A DNA stretch of 64,000 nt from Proteles cristata cristata (GCA_017311185.1 JAESUZ010002712.1:1-64000), one strand, 5' to 3'. Positions 11,776 through 24,115 are shown, numbered from the stretch's first letter. The notes: generated from the letters alone by a model not told the origin. Program-made: numbers and translations.

Positions 11776-12115
11776 AAAATGGATGGAATAAGAAACCATA
11801 GTTTCAAATAGTACTTGATAAAAGTTACAAATTTGAGAAGGGGAGAGAAAGAGTTGGGTGCTGTAAATAAGCTAAATCCTCACTTGTCATAGTAAAGAGA
11901 AGTCAGGGGATAGTGTTCAAAGTTGATAAATGAAGAAACGATGCATGCTATTTAGAGATATGAAGTCACCGCCAGAAAACCTAAATGGTAAAAACAGTCA
12001 CCTCTGGGGGCTGGGGAGGCAGGAATGGGGAGACATTGAGTTTTTACTATACGTGTCTTTGTGTACCACTTGCCTTTTTAAAATTATGCATATGTACTGC
12101 TTTAATTTAAAAAAA
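11776..12115 (+). mobile_element. HAL1/old L1-like element, 3' end
   Basis: 'gaggcaggaatggggagaca', 'ctttgtgtaccacttgcc' and 'tgctttaatttaaaa' are like the A-rich 3' ends of old L1/HAL1 copies. Confidence 0.45.
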
Positions 12116-12220
12116 AGTCTCTCCTCTTTCTCTGGACCTCGGTTGCACCATGGTACATACAAAAGAGGGAGTTTGATGATTCCATGTGGTGTGAGTTCGT
12201 ATTTTCCGTGCTTCCTTTTA

Positions 12221-12429
12221 TTTTCTTTTTAATTTTTTTTAAGTTTATTTATTTATTTTGAGAGAGAGAGAGACTGAGCAGAGGAGGGGCAGAGAGAGAG
12301 GGGGCCAGAGGATCTGAAAGGCTCCCTGCCAACAGCAGAGAGCTCAATGCGGGGCTCAAGCTCATGACCCTTGAGATCATGACCTGAGATGAAGTCGGAT
12401 CCTTGACCACTGAGCCACCCAGGCGCCCC
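12221..12429 (-). mobile_element. SINEC_Fc-type SINE
   Basis: Antisense copy. Target duplication tccgtgcttcctttta (12205-12220) and tccatgcttcttttta (12430-12445). Confidence 0.95.
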
Positions 12430-12445
12430 TCCATGCTTCTTTTTA

Positions 12446-12925
12446 GAGCAGGAACAAGACAGGCCAGCGAAGGGCTGACTACCCCTAACTAATGCCTCAA
12501 CTCCTCATGGTACCACAGTCCATCTACGCAGATGCCTTCTCAGCTGCCCCAGCCTGCACCGCCCTCTGGTCCAACATTGCCTGTCCAGCCTCTCCAGCCC
12601 TCCATTCATTCAACTATTTACACCCATTAGTTATTTATACCTGCCTGAGTCACAAAGGATTTGAGGTGGTTTACTCCAATAACACAGATAAAGAAAGAAT
12701 AAAAATTGAACTAGAAAATGAGAGCTCAGAAGAAGAGATCAACAGAGATGCTAAAGCTGTACTTCAAATTAACTGGTAGCTGAGGAAGAAAGCGAGATAC
12801 ATTGAGCCATGACAGCCTCATATTAGGAAGGAGGAAATACACCCATTTTCAGGGGAAGCAAATCTTTGCCGAGCACTGAATTCTTCAAATCACTGTCTAT
12901 GGGAGATTTCACTCAGGAGGAGATG
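12446..12925. other. unassigned intronic sequence
   Basis: No gene recognised. The ORF at 12492-12779 has no known domain. A weak CTCF-like motif is noted separately. Confidence 0.45.
12559..12574 (-). promoter_or_regulatory. possible CTCF motif (weak)
   Basis: The minus strand reads ggaccagagggcggtg, close to the CTCF core ccasyagrkggcrsy except at the first two bases. Sequence similarity only. Confidence 0.22.
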
Positions 12926-12926
12926 A

Positions 12927-12957
12927 CTGGTTTGGTTTGGTTTGGCTTGGTTTGGTT
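12927..12957 (+). repeat. (TTTGG)n microsatellite
   Basis: About six copies of the pentanucleotide TTTGG, one with a C substitution. Confidence 0.9.
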
Positions 12958-13104
12958 TTTGAAACTTTAAATTGTCCATTCAGGATGAGCTATTCAGCTA
13001 TTTGGATGAGTTATTTCCCATAAAAACTAAAGAATCTCAGGTACTACTGTAATTATGCAGTGAGGTATGTGCTATGGCACAATCTTGGATTATTTCATTG
13101 GTTT

Positions 13105-13299
13105 TCTTCCCCTGTGAATGATTATTAAGCACCTACAAGTATCAGGGAATGCCATTCAAATGTTCTTGGTTAACCCTGATATATGGGGATTGTCATCCCA
13201 TTTTCCAGGCAAGGAAACTGAAGATAAGGAGGTAAATGACATAAGCTGAGGTCATCCAGTCGGTTGGGGCACAGCCTAGATTCAAACTTAGGTCTGTCG
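13105..13299 (-). repeat. MIR, left part
   Basis: The plus strand reads 'ttattaagcacctacaag', 'cattttccaggcaaggaaac' and 'agattcaaacttaggtctgt', the MIR complement. It is interrupted by a short L1 and resumes at 13423. Confidence 0.7.
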
Positions 13300-13422
13300 G
13301 ACGGTAGCTACACTTGTCCTGAGCAGAGCATAATGTATACACTTGTGGAGTCACTATGTTGTACACCTGAAACTAATGTAACATTGTGTGTCCACTATAC
13401 TCAGGACAAAACAAAACAAAAA
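13300..13422 (+). mobile_element. strongly 5'-truncated L1 3' end (about 120 bp)
   Basis: 'gtcactatgttgtacacctg' and 'aaactaatgtaacattgtg' are the L1 3' terminus, followed by an A-rich tail. It is flanked by a duplicated piece of the host MIR: caaacttaggtctgtcg (13283-13299) and caaacttaagtctttctg (13423-13440). Confidence 0.65.
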
Positions 13423-13440
13423 CAAACTTAAGTCTTTCTG

Positions 13441-13980
13441 TCTCCAACGCTCATTCTCTGTGTATCATACCATGGGGCCTCATAACAAAGGCATCCAGGC
13501 TGGAGACACTCTCCCCAAGGCAATGGGCACATAAGTGATGACAGACACAAGTCTGCCCTTTTCCACGAAAACAGAAAAAGGGGGGATAATAGAATTGCTT
13601 CTCAAGCCAAAAACTGCCTGTAAGCTGCCTCAGTTACACTAAATGAGGACTCTTAGGGCGGAAAGCCGCAGAAAAAAAAGGTGGGCCTGGGTGAAGAAAG
13701 GGAAATCTGGGTCTACTCTCCAGCTATGAATCTAGGAGATCTGATTTCTGATGGGCTGAACCAGACAGAGCAGAGGGTCTGTCTGCTAGCAAAGCAAGAA
13801 ATCCTTTATTTAGGTGATGCATCCTCTTCACAGCTTCCTCCCCAGCATGTCTCCAAGTCTCCTGGAGCTGGTTTTCTCATCTGCATGACCCAAAGATAAT
13901 GATCCCTGCAATCTTCACAGGCTTTCAAGACATAAAATAGCACATTTAAGGAACAGTGCTTTGAACACTGGCATTAACAT
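13441..13980. other. unassigned intronic sequence
   Basis: The first bases finish the interrupted MIR ('tctccaacgctcattctctg'). Beyond that no repeat or gene was recognised. Confidence 0.45.
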
Positions 13981-13993
13981 GAGAGTGGCTTTT

Positions 13994-14238
13994 TTTTTTT
14001 GTTTTAAATTCAGTGCTTATTTATTTTTGAGAGAGAGAGAGAGAGAGAGAGGCAGACAGACAGAGTGTAAGCAGGGGAGTGTAAGAGGGACAGAGAGAGA
14101 GGGAGACAACGAAACCAAAGCAGGCTCCAGGCTCTGACTGTCAGTACAGAGCCTGACGTGGGGCTCAAACCCACAAACCACAAGATCACTACCTGAGCCA
14201 GTCAGACGCTTAACTGACTGAGCCACCCAGGCGCCCCT
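13994..14238 (-). mobile_element. SINEC_Fc-type SINE
   Basis: Antisense copy with an extended GA tract. Target duplication agagtggctttt (13982-13993) and agagtgactttt (14239-14250). Confidence 0.94.
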
Positions 14239-14284
14239 AGAGTGACTTTTCTCATCAGAGCTCTTCTGCTCATACATGGAGCAG

Positions 14285-14380
14285 CCTCATGCAAGCCCCT
14301 TCTCTCTGGACCTCAGTCTTATCATCTGTAAAATGAACAGCTTGAGCTGGATGATTTTTAAGGAGCCCTCTAGCTTGAAG
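14285..14380 (+). repeat. MIR fragment
   Basis: 'ctggacctcagtcttatc' and 'atctgtaaaatgaacagctt' are MIR core text. Confidence 0.5.
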
Positions 14381-14384
14381 TTTC

Positions 14385-15250
14385 TTGGCTTTTAGGCTGG
14401 TATTATTAAAATCCTACTCACCAAGAATGGCTGCGGCTCCTCTCTGTCCCCACAGTAGGCTGCATGCCTCTCTGTCACAGCACTTGTCAATGTGTTGTCA
14501 CATTTCTCTTCCAACAGAATATCTCTACTTCCCACTGCCCAAGCTCAGGCCTTCTCATCTCTCATCTAGACTGTCACACTGGCCTCCTCACTGGATGCTC
14601 TCCAATTTGTCTTCCAAACTGTCCGCTAGTGGGATCTCTCCAAAACAGGGCTCTCAACACATCTCCCCATTCTCTACAATGAGGACCTCTTTCCCCGACC
14701 TAAAACCTGATCTTGGCTCCCAATTCCCAACAGAATAAAGCTCCTTATCCCTGCTAGTCAAGTGTCCTCTGATCTGGACTGGCTGACTCTTCAGACTCTT
14801 CTCCAGACCCTTCCTGCCTCACTGTTTGTGCTCTGGTTTGTACTGACCTAATAAAAGTGCTCTGCCCCCCAACACACCCTGCTCGTTCCATACCTCTGTT
14901 CACTCATGCTGTCCCCTCTGCCCTAGTCGCCCTTTTGCTCTCCATTTCCACCAAGCCACACACCGTCCGGCTTCATCTAGCTAACTCCTACTCATCCTCC
15001 AGGCCTCCATTCAGGCATCACCTCCTCCAGGAAGCTCTCTCCGACAGTCTAGGTAGATGTCCCTCCTTTGGACACCCACAGCCCCGTGTCTCCCCTCCGG
15101 CACAGCACACAGGAAACCGCATCACATTCATCTTCTCTGCCCAACTATGAATGCCCTGAAGCCAGGAACTGTATAACATAAATCACAGAACTCCCTGACT
15201 GCAGCAGTACAAGGAATGGCACATCCTAGGCACACAATATTCACGGGACT
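14385..15250 (+). repeat. L2 3' region
   Basis: A long run of L2-like text: 'ctcatctagactgtcacact', 'agctaactcctactcatcct', 'caggcatcacctcctccagg', 'aagctctctccgacag' and an ending 'cctaggcacacaatattca'. The ORFs read through here (14385-14738, 14857-15150) are by-products of this repeat, not genes. Confidence 0.65.
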
Positions 15251-15350
15251 GACCTCTCTTTCAGAAGTGTGGTGAGCTCCCACGTGACTTTTCCCTCTGG
15301 CCCCTCCACAGCACAGAGTTTTGCAAAGTTATTAATAATAACAATGCCTA

Positions 15351-15562
15351 GGGGCGCCTGGGTGGCTCAGTCAGTTAAGTGTCCGACTTCGGCTCAGGTC
15401 ATGCTCTCACAGTTCTTGAGTTCGAGCCCTGCATCGGGCTCTGTGCTGACAGCTCAGAGCCTGGAGCCTGCTTCGGATTCTGTGTCTCCATCTCTCTTCC
15501 TGGCCCACCCCCGCTTGTGCTCACTCTCTCTCTCTCAAAAATAAACACTAAAAAATTGAAAA
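15351..15562 (+). mobile_element. SINEC_Fc-type SINE
   Basis: Sense copy. The flanks share an approximate duplication 'ttaataataacaatg' / 'aataataataacagca'. Confidence 0.93.
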
Positions 15563-16105
15563 ATAATAATAACAGCAATTCTTATCACCAACTAAACGTA
15601 CACTGTTGAAACTGTCATCTTATTCAATTTTCTACAACAATCATGAGAAAATAGGTTATTTATGAACTTTAAGTGAACTTTAAGTGCCTCCCAGATTTAT
15701 AAGGGACGTTTAGGGAAGGAAAGCATGTAGGCACTTTTAATCACAGATATGATGACAATAATTCTAAAATGGTTACATAGAGGAAAATATTGGTTTTATT
15801 TAAGCAAATGCAGCATCCTGGAGTCCAGTAGGATATCACAAGGCCCACACATGCAGTCATATTACCCCTTTAAAAGAGTATAAAAATCACATAACTAAAA
15901 AGACAGGCATTGATACTGGGGAAGTGGCACATATCGGGTGATAATTGTGATTAAATTGTGGTAAAATAAAAACAAACTTTCATTCTTAAAATGTTAGAGG
16001 AATCATCCTGATATCACAGCCCACGTAGCTCTGGCTTGTTATCTTTGTTTTGAAAAGGATGTGATGTGTGGATCTTGGCTGACTTGTCTTGTTTGCTACA
16101 CTCCA

Positions 16106-16120
16106 CCTCTAGGGGGCAGG
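16106..16120 (+). promoter_or_regulatory. possible CTCF motif
   Basis: cctctagggggcagg matches the CTCF core ccasyagrkggcrsy at all positions but one (T for A at position 3). Forward orientation. Not proven to be bound. Confidence 0.4.
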
Positions 16121-16224
16121 GCAACTCCACAGATTATTTTCCATCCTTGTCGCTCAGCTTTCCATCCTGACCAGAACCTTGACCGGTGTATTAGGCAGAC
16201 AGGAAAGTTTCTGATATATTGGCG

Positions 16225-16250
16225 TTGGGGGGGGGTGGGGGTGGGGGCGC
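16225..16250 (+). repeat. G-run cluster with G-quadruplex potential
   Basis: Three adjacent G tracts (G9, G5, G5) separated by single T bases, then gcgc. Four or more runs of G3+ can be drawn, so a quadruplex is possible on the plus strand, the template for IQSEC2. Confidence 0.6.
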
Positions 16251-16284
16251 AACATGAATCTGAATCTTATATATCAGAAAGTAC

Positions 16285-16400
16285 AGTTTTATCCTCATTT
16301 GTCACTTGAGAAAACCAAGGCTCTGAAAGTTAAATGACTTGCCTCGAGTCATAGAGAGTCCCCCTTTCATGGCACTGTGCTTTCTGTGAATATGGAGGCT
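16285..16400 (-). repeat. MIR fragment
   Basis: The plus strand reads 'cctcatttgtcacttgagaa', 'ccaaggctctgaaagttaaa' and 'tgacttgcctcgagtcatag', the MIR complement. Confidence 0.55.
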
Positions 16401-17095
16401 CCGAAGAGTCTCAGCTCTTAGGTGCTTGAGAATAGGCTTCCCCACGTAAATGCTTTCAACGTGGATGCTTGGAGAGAAACCAAATAACTTCCACGAGAAA
16501 GAGTAACTAGCAAATTACCTTGCCCTAAATGAGTTACCTCAAAAGTAGAAACAAGTCATTTATTTATCATTCTCCCCCATGACCTGTGTTTATCATTCTG
16601 CCATGGAATACAGCCAGGGAGTGAGCCAAAGGGGCTGTGTCTTATTCTGACTCTGAGACATCACACCTGGCCCAGGGTCCGAGCCCCAATAAAGACTTGA
16701 TGGATAAATAAGTGGCTCTCCACTAAGCTGGGCAGGCTGCACACGGGTCCTGTTCATGTCTCTTTGCTCCTTTCAGAACAGAAGATCTCACACTAAGGGT
16801 CAAGACCATGCTATGATATGGCCATGGCGTGGGAGGGAGAGGTAATGAAGACTAGACAGCCCTAAATGTCTCCAAAGTTTCCTCTGATTCTGCTACCCTG
16901 ACATCCTACCAACTGGAAGACTGGTAAGTGTGAAAAGCACAGAGCAGAGGCCAAACAACTCCTGGGAGCATGAGGAGAAAGTGATGCAGAAGCCAACAGA
17001 ATTCTAAAGTGGAGTCATCTCTCTCTACGGGGTGGAGGGGCCTGGAATGAAGAAAAACTTAGGCACCTCCAGCCATTAGTGCACCGAGGCTTCAT
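16401..17095. other. unassigned intronic sequence
   Basis: No gene recognised. 16640-16700 ('cacacctggcccagggtccg') may be a diverged MIR/L2 end. Confidence 0.45.
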
Positions 17096-17312
17096 CTGGC
17101 ATTTATTCATCTATTCAACCTTTACTGAGCAGCTACTACGTGCTGTGCTGTGTGCTTCCAAGCTGCTGCTCCTTCACTCATGCCCAGAGCACCTACCATA
17201 GGGACCAACACAACACGTTCTCCATACATGTCACTTAAAGGTCAATCTGAAGGGGCTCTCAATCTAGTAGAGAGGATACAAGATGTAAACAAATAACCAT
17301 AAAGGTATAAAA
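17096..17312 (+). repeat. ancient mammalian repeat, family not assigned
   Basis: 'tttactgagcagctactacg', 'tgctgtgctgtgtgcttcc' and 'tctagtagagaggatacaag' belong to the widespread old repeat that reads 'ttgagcgcctactatgtgcc...agtgggggagacag'. Confidence 0.45.
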
Positions 17313-17318
17313 AGAGGG

Positions 17319-17500
17319 AGGGGCACCTGGGTGGCTCAGTCAGTTAAGCGACCAACCCTTGACTTTGGTTCAGGTCATGACTTCACGGTTCATGGGTTCG
17401 AGCCCCACATCGGGCTCTGTGCTGATGGCACAGAGCCTGCCTGGGATTCTGTCTCCCTCTCTCTGCCTCTCCTCTGCTTGCTTCCTATCTCTCTCTCTAA
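17319..17500 (+). mobile_element. SINEC_Fc-type SINE
   Basis: Sense copy whose A-rich tail has turned into a GAAA microsatellite. Possible target duplication aaaaagagggag (17308) and aaaaagagagaa (17593). Confidence 0.92.
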
Positions 17501-17512
17501 AAGAAAGAAGGA

Positions 17513-17556
<44 letters not shown>

Positions 17557-17592
17557 GGAAAGGAAAGGAAAGGAAAGGAAAGAAAGAAACTT
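17501..17592 (+). repeat. (GAAA)n microsatellite
   Basis: About 90 bp of GAAA units with later (GGAAA)n units, grown from the SINE tail. All-purine on the plus strand. Confidence 0.95.
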
Positions 17593-17599
17593 AAAAAGA

Positions 17600-18010
17600 G
17601 AGAAAGTGTTCATTTCAAGGGCCAGGGATAGACCAGCAAACAGACATGGGAGAGGTGACAGCGCAGCTCAGCCTGGGAACTATATGGAGCAGCCCAGGAG
17701 AAGGTACCAGCAAAGACCCCAAGGCTATCAGAAGGCTGGCTGGGCTAATGCTGGGGTGCACAGGCCCTTCTGGCTGGGGCACAGTCTGTGGGAAGGGGAC
17801 TGTCAAAAGATGAGAGGAGAAAGGGAAGCCGGGTGCAGATCCTAAGAGGACCATGCATGGCAGAGGGGAGGGTCTGAACGTTCTCCGGCAGGCCAAAGAC
17901 ACAGCGAAATCACTGGAGCCCTGCAGAAAGCTTGACCAGGCTGCAAGTCATCAGAGGCTTGACGGAGCAAGAGCGGAAGAGGCGGCTGTTAGAGAAGACT
18001 ATGGCAAGAC
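17600..18010 (-). repeat. ancient mammalian repeat, family not assigned
   Basis: 'gggccagggatagaccagca', 'tcagaggcttgacggagcaa' and similar text resemble the body of the same old repeat seen near 35.7 and 59.4 kb. ORFs of 79-123 codons here show no protein family. Confidence 0.35.
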
Positions 18011-18154
18011 TCCAGGAGGCAGTCAGACCCTGACCAGAGCAGTGGTCTTGGGAGCTCTGCTGGGGGAAGCTCAGAGCCATGCCTTGAGTGTCTTTAACGT
18101 CTTTACACCTTGCCTGCGGGAGGCAGTGGTGTACCACAGTCACAGCCGACAGTT

Positions 18155-18288
18155 CTGGGCCCCATGCAGTTGTGTAACCTCAGGCAGGTCACTGCACCTC
18201 TCTGATCCTCGTTTCCCTGTCTGAAAAATGAGGAGAATACTAACACCCACCTGGAAGGGACTCTGCAAATGAGATAACAGGCAGTACT
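18155..18288 (+). repeat. MIR
   Basis: 'ttgtgtaacctcaggcagg', 'tcactgcacctctctgatcc' and 'tgtctgaaaaatgaggaga' are MIR core. Confidence 0.65.
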
Positions 18289-18289
18289 A

Positions 18290-18541
18290 CCTGGTGGGTA
18301 AGAACGCTGCAGATGGACTCTGGAGCCGGGCCACCTGGGCTCCTGCTAGCTCCTTCTCAGTTCTGCTGCTTATTCATTGAGTGACCTTGGGTAAATTAAC
18401 CAAACTTCCTGGGCCTCAGTTGCCTCATCTGTAAAATGGATTTAATAACAATATCTACATCAAAGAATTCATGTGAAGACTGAATGAATTAATACATGGA
18501 AAGCGCTCAGAACAAATAGCGCTTGGCACACGGTAAATGCA
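18290..18541 (+). repeat. MIR, nearly complete
   Basis: Runs from 'ggtgggtaagaacgctgcag' through 'gagtgaccttgggtaaatta', 'gcctcagttgcctcatctgt' and 'aaaatggatttaataacaa' to 'agcgcttggcacacggtaa'. This is most of the full MIR length. Confidence 0.78.
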
Positions 18542-18542
18542 G

Positions 18543-18550
18543 TAAAAAAA

Positions 18551-18582
<32 letters not shown>

Positions 18583-18585
18583 AGA
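18543..18585 (+). repeat. A-rich run
   Basis: A pure A run of about 23 bases followed by (AAAAG)n, sitting exactly at the end of the MIR. Confidence 0.9.
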
Positions 18586-20003
18586 ATGTTAGCTATTATT
18601 ACATAAAGCCACATAGGGTGGTGCCTGGCACACAGAAGGCCGAGACTCACTCAGAGCCTGTGTGGCCTCTTCTCCGTGCTCCAGACCTTTACTACGCTCT
18701 CAGCAAATTCAGAGGTCAGGGTAGGCAGGGGTGGGTGAGATGAAAGAGTAGCAGAGGGCAAGCCTCAGACCAGTCTTCCTCCCACCCAGGCCCCCATCAC
18801 ACCCTAGGAGACACCCACTCTCTTCAAAGCCCTCCAGCAGGGTCCCCGACCAGTGGCCTGCTCTGCCCTGATCCTTCCTTCCTCCAAAAACCTCCACACC
18901 CCACCACCATTGCCACTTGTTTTGTCCAGAGCACTGTCACAATGGTGGGTTGAGTCTGGAGCCCTGCAGCTCCGGCCAGGAGGAGGGGGCTCTGCAAGCA
19001 CAGAGAGCATGGTGTTGGCTCAGCCTGGCGGCCCCTCCTGCTCTGTGCACACAGCCAAGAAATGTTTGTGCATGACAACAACCCCATTCTTGTCCCAGAT
19101 CTAGACGGAGAAGCAAGACTCCTCTAATTCTCATTCAACTCGACATTATCATTTCCTCCCACACAAGTATAATGCTCCCAACACAGTGGGGGGAAAATAA
19201 ATGGCTTACCCTCCTGGGAAGAAGGAGAACCCCCCCTGGGAAAAGCACCCGAGACCCCAAAGGAGACAGACTTCCCCGGGGCCCCTCCCTTGGGCTCACT
19301 CTCTCCCCCTCCTCCCTCCCAGTGCCCTCAGCCCCTGCAGGGAGCGCACTGACACAGCCCAGCAGCCAAGCAGCAGACCACACATTGCCCTGGCTGTCAA
19401 GAACAGCAGGCTGAATGCTCTGGCTGCTGTGTCCCAATGTGAGCCAGCTTGCAGGGGTGGGCGAGCGTGTGTGGTGGGGGCAGCAGTGGATGGAGAGTTA
19501 CCACCAAACCAGCTTCAGCCCACCACCGCCTACAGCAGAGCCAGAGCCGGGCCCATGCACAAAGCATGGGAAATACAGCTCTCTTCAGTGTGGAGCAACT
19601 CAGCAGTGGCCCCCCAGCACCACAGTAAATCATTCCAGGCGCCAGAACTGCAAGGGGGGGCCAGGCCAAGATCAACAACGAAAACAGAGCTCTTCTCTAA
19701 GCATCTGAGGGTGGGGGGACAATTGTGGGGGAAAAAAACACCTGACCACCGGTGGAGACCAGCAGCTACAAACAAACAACAGACAAGCAAAGCCGTCACA
19801 TACGGAAGACCAGTGACCACAAGGAGGTTGAGCCTCATCTCGCTCTCTGCTGCACTAAGAAGGCCACACCCAGAGCACAGCACAAGGCATACTGGCATCC
19901 GGGAAACCATCCAGATGAGACAGTGCGGGAGGATGTGGGAATCCTGGGGGTATGACATGGGTGGGGGTGGACATGACAGCGGCTAGCAACTGCAGCAGAG
20001 GGA
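18586..20003. other. GC-rich intronic sequence, no recognised gene
   Basis: Overlapping ORFs on both strands occur because stop codons are rare in this GC-rich stretch. The longest, 19201-19986 on the plus strand (261 codons, ATG start), has no known domain, low hydrophobicity and Pro/Ser/Arg-rich composition. It is more likely a chance ORF than a gene. Confidence 0.5.
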
Positions 20004-20004
20004 A

Positions 20005-20110
20005 AGTTCACAGGATGAAGAGTTTGTCTTAGGGGTAATGTGACCCCTGGTGTGTCGCTTCACTTCTCTGAGCCCCTCGGATTCTTCGGCTGTAAAATGT
20101 GGACTGTGGT
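20005..20110 (+). repeat. MIR fragment
   Basis: 'gtcgcttcacttctctgagc' and 'ttcggctgtaaaatgtggac' are MIR-like. Confidence 0.45.
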
Positions 20111-20638
20111 GCTGGATGTGCAGGGTGTAGGGAGGAGTAAAGAAGTCCCTGGGCGCAAGGGGCCCTCAACAAGCGGCAGCTGGGGCCCAGACCCCTCTCT
20201 CCTCTCTTCCTCCACCAGAGGGAGTGTGGGGACCAGGAACGCCTAGCCTGTACCCACTCTACTGATCCTCCCCCAGTGCTGCAGCCTCTGCTGCTAAACT
20301 CCCACCCTGCCTGCCCTGGCTGCCAGCGGCAGCCTTCTCACCCACTCCTTACAAACCCAGAACAGGCCTTGCAGGGGAGTCTCTCCAGCAGCTGTGGTGG
20401 CAGCAATGGCTACTGCATCAACCGGCCCTCTGGATGCTTGGCGGCGAGGGAGAGCAGAAAGGAGGGAGACACAGCCTTCTCCCCCCCACCCCCACCCCTT
20501 GACTCCGCCACTCATCCCAGAGTCAGCTCCTCTTTCTCCAATCCTTTCGATACTTAAGGCTCGCCTGGCCTCTCGGAGTTTGTGACCTGGCCAGACCCTG
20601 AAGCCAAGAGGCTCCTGTGGGTTGGAAAGCTCTAGTGG
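20111..20638. other. GC-rich intronic sequence, no recognised gene
   Basis: C-rich run 'cccccccacccccacccc' at 20481-20498. A near CTCF match (ccaccagagggagtg, 20212-20226) lacks the conserved C. No gene seen. Confidence 0.45.
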
Positions 20639-20639
20639 A

Positions 20640-20835
20640 AAAATGACAAGTCTCAGACACAGGTGCACTTGGGTTCTAGTCCCAGCTCCATTAGGAACTA
20701 GCAGCGTAACCTTGGGCAAAATCCTTTCATCTTGGGGCCTCAGTTTCCCCATCTCTAAAATGGAGTTGCAAATGCTCACTGCACAGGGCCTGTGGTGAAG
20801 CCCAAAAGAAGCAATAATGGATGTGCAAATACTTA
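20640..20835 (+). repeat. MIR
   Basis: 'gggttctagtcccagctcca', 'taaccttgggcaaaatcctt' and 'cctcagtttccccatctcta' are diagnostic. Confidence 0.72.
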
Positions 20836-21933
20836 ATATGTGGATAGGGGAAATTCAAAGTACCACCTAAACCCCCGTATTAATCCAGTAGGAAACGTGA
20901 GGCAAAGAAATCCAACGAGCAGCCTGGAGGATGCACAAAAGAGGGACAGACTGAGAGGCAGGCCTGTGCGGATGGCAGAAGCACAGAGCTCAAGAGCAAA
21001 TGGGCTTCCAGCCAGCCAAGAGATTCACGTCTGCAGGATGGAGAATCTGAGGGTAATGGAATCCTGGTATCTGGGAAGACGCAGGTCACTTCAGTAGACT
21101 TTACACCCATTTCAGGAATGGTGCTTTCTCCAGCTCTTCCCAACACCCACCGAGCCCCTGCTAGACATGTCCAGCCAGCTCCCATCCCCACCTCTTGAGT
21201 CAGTCCTCTGCATCACCAGGCAGCCAGGTTGGAAAGTTCTCCCTGATTTACCCCCAAATTTCCCACTGCTCCTGGTTCTGCTCCCTGGAGCCACATATAA
21301 TGAGCCTGCTTCCTCGGTCACAGGCCTGACCACTCTAGAAAAGTCTTCCACAGCCAGGCTCAAGGACCACAGCAGGCTCCAGTCTCCTGTTCCCACCCCA
21401 CCGTGGCCCTCTCCGGAAACAGCTCTGCTTGGTTGATCTGGACCTTTCCCCCAGGGTGGGGCCCCAAGCTGCACATGGTCAGTCCACTGGGAATGGGCTC
21501 CCAGCAACCATGCCTGGACAGGAGAACCCATCTCCCTTGCCCTGGGACTACTCTGGGGCAGTCCACACCGAAACTCAGCCGAGGGTGCACTGCCATGGAG
21601 CCCAGCCAAGGCCTCGAGCTGCAGCTGCTGCTCCTGGGGCCCAGCCATCTCAACCCAGCACCCCAGCCTGCTGCCTCACCACGGGGGAGTTGCAGAGAGC
21701 TGTCTCCCGGCAGATTTCCTGAGGCAGAAGGCTTCCCCACCCCCAGCCCAGCCTCCAAGAGACACTCCACTGGTTGTGGCACATGGTAGGACCAGCTGAG
21801 CAGTGAGAGGAGGGGGAAGGCTGTCCATTCTCTACAGGACTTCAGACTTGCTCTGTAGTGTGGCTGGATTAGTCACAGAACCATCAAATCTAAGCTGGGG
21901 GGGGGTGTCTTAAAGAGCGTTCGAGGCAGATCA
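20836..21933. other. GC-rich intronic sequence, no recognised gene
   Basis: ORFs of 85-178 codons overlap on both strands (longest 21112-21648 minus) without conserved domains or start context. A (G)9-10 run lies at 21897-21906. Confidence 0.45.
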
Positions 21934-21934
21934 G

Positions 21935-22075
21935 GTATGGGGGGAACTGATGGCTTGAGAGAGGAAGGGACTCAGTCAAGGTCACAAAGTCAATCTGCAG
22001 CACACCTAGAAGGGGAACCTGGGTGTCCTAACTCCCAGTTCAGTTCAGTGCTGTTCTTTCCAATACAGCAAAAGA
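21935..22075 (-). repeat. MIR fragment
   Basis: The plus strand reads 'gactcagtcaaggtcacaaa', 'gaacctgggtgtcctaactc' and 'cagtgctgttctttcc', the MIR complement. Confidence 0.55.
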
Positions 22076-22951
22076 GAAATCAGGGGGCCTTTAAGGCAGC
22101 TCTGTGAGCCTGCGTGCCCTTGACTCTCTTAGCCCGACATTTATCCTAACCAGCTCACAGTAGTATCTGCATGGAAGAAGTGGACCCAGCCCATGTCCCA
22201 CCAACCCAAGGTGTCCCAAATAGGCAGACACAAGGACCCCAGCACAGAAACTGGCACTGATCCAACAAGAGGGAAATCTGTAGACTTCCTTCCTGGGAGC
22301 TCTTTAATTGGGTGGAGAGGGGGTGGTCTTTGAGGAACTAGCCAAGGGCCTGGCCTCCATCTTTGCTCTCCCGGCCAGGATGTGCTGCAGTTCCCCTCAG
22401 AGGGATGTCTCAGCCTCCAGCAGCCATTCTGGTCCCCACCTGCCTCTCTGGGAAAGGATGGAGCTGAGGCCGCCAGAGGAGCCAAGATCAGGCCTGCACT
22501 CAGGACCTGCAGAGGAGACCCAAAGGTGGGAGGGGGGACGGGGGGAGGACAGGGGCTTTCTTTCCCTTGGGGCTCTGAGGTGGCACCATCGCAGATAATA
22601 AAAATCCCAAGAAGCACGTCCAAAATAAAGCAATAAATGAAAAGCCATCCTCTGGCAAGGGTACAGCTAGGGGTGAAGAAGTGGAGGGGTGATGACTGCT
22701 GTAGGCCCTCACTGGCCACGGTTTTGAGAAAGAGGAGACACCTGCACTCATCTGGCCAAGCCAGGCTGGGGTGGCCAGAGAAGGGGTGTCCGCTGCTTGA
22801 GCAGGACCCAGCTTCTCCTGACAGGCTGGGACGGGAGAGGAGGACATGGAATCAGGCACTGGCTTCTTACTTTATCAGCCTGACAAGTTGGAGAGGGATC
22901 TGGAGGCGAAGAGCTGGGGTGAAGGTGGGGAGAGGGGTACAAACACACGTT
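22076..22951. other. intronic sequence next to exon 1
   Basis: No second exon or repeat was recognised. It contains G-rich 22521-22545 ('gtgggaggggggacggggg'). ORFs on both strands look like chance. Confidence 0.5.

Positions 22952-24115
<1,164 letters not shown>

Larger units (their letters stand above)
15563..16284. other. unassigned intronic sequence
   Basis: No gene or clear repeat. It holds a CTCF-like motif (16106-16120) and a G-rich run (16225-16250). Confidence 0.5.
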
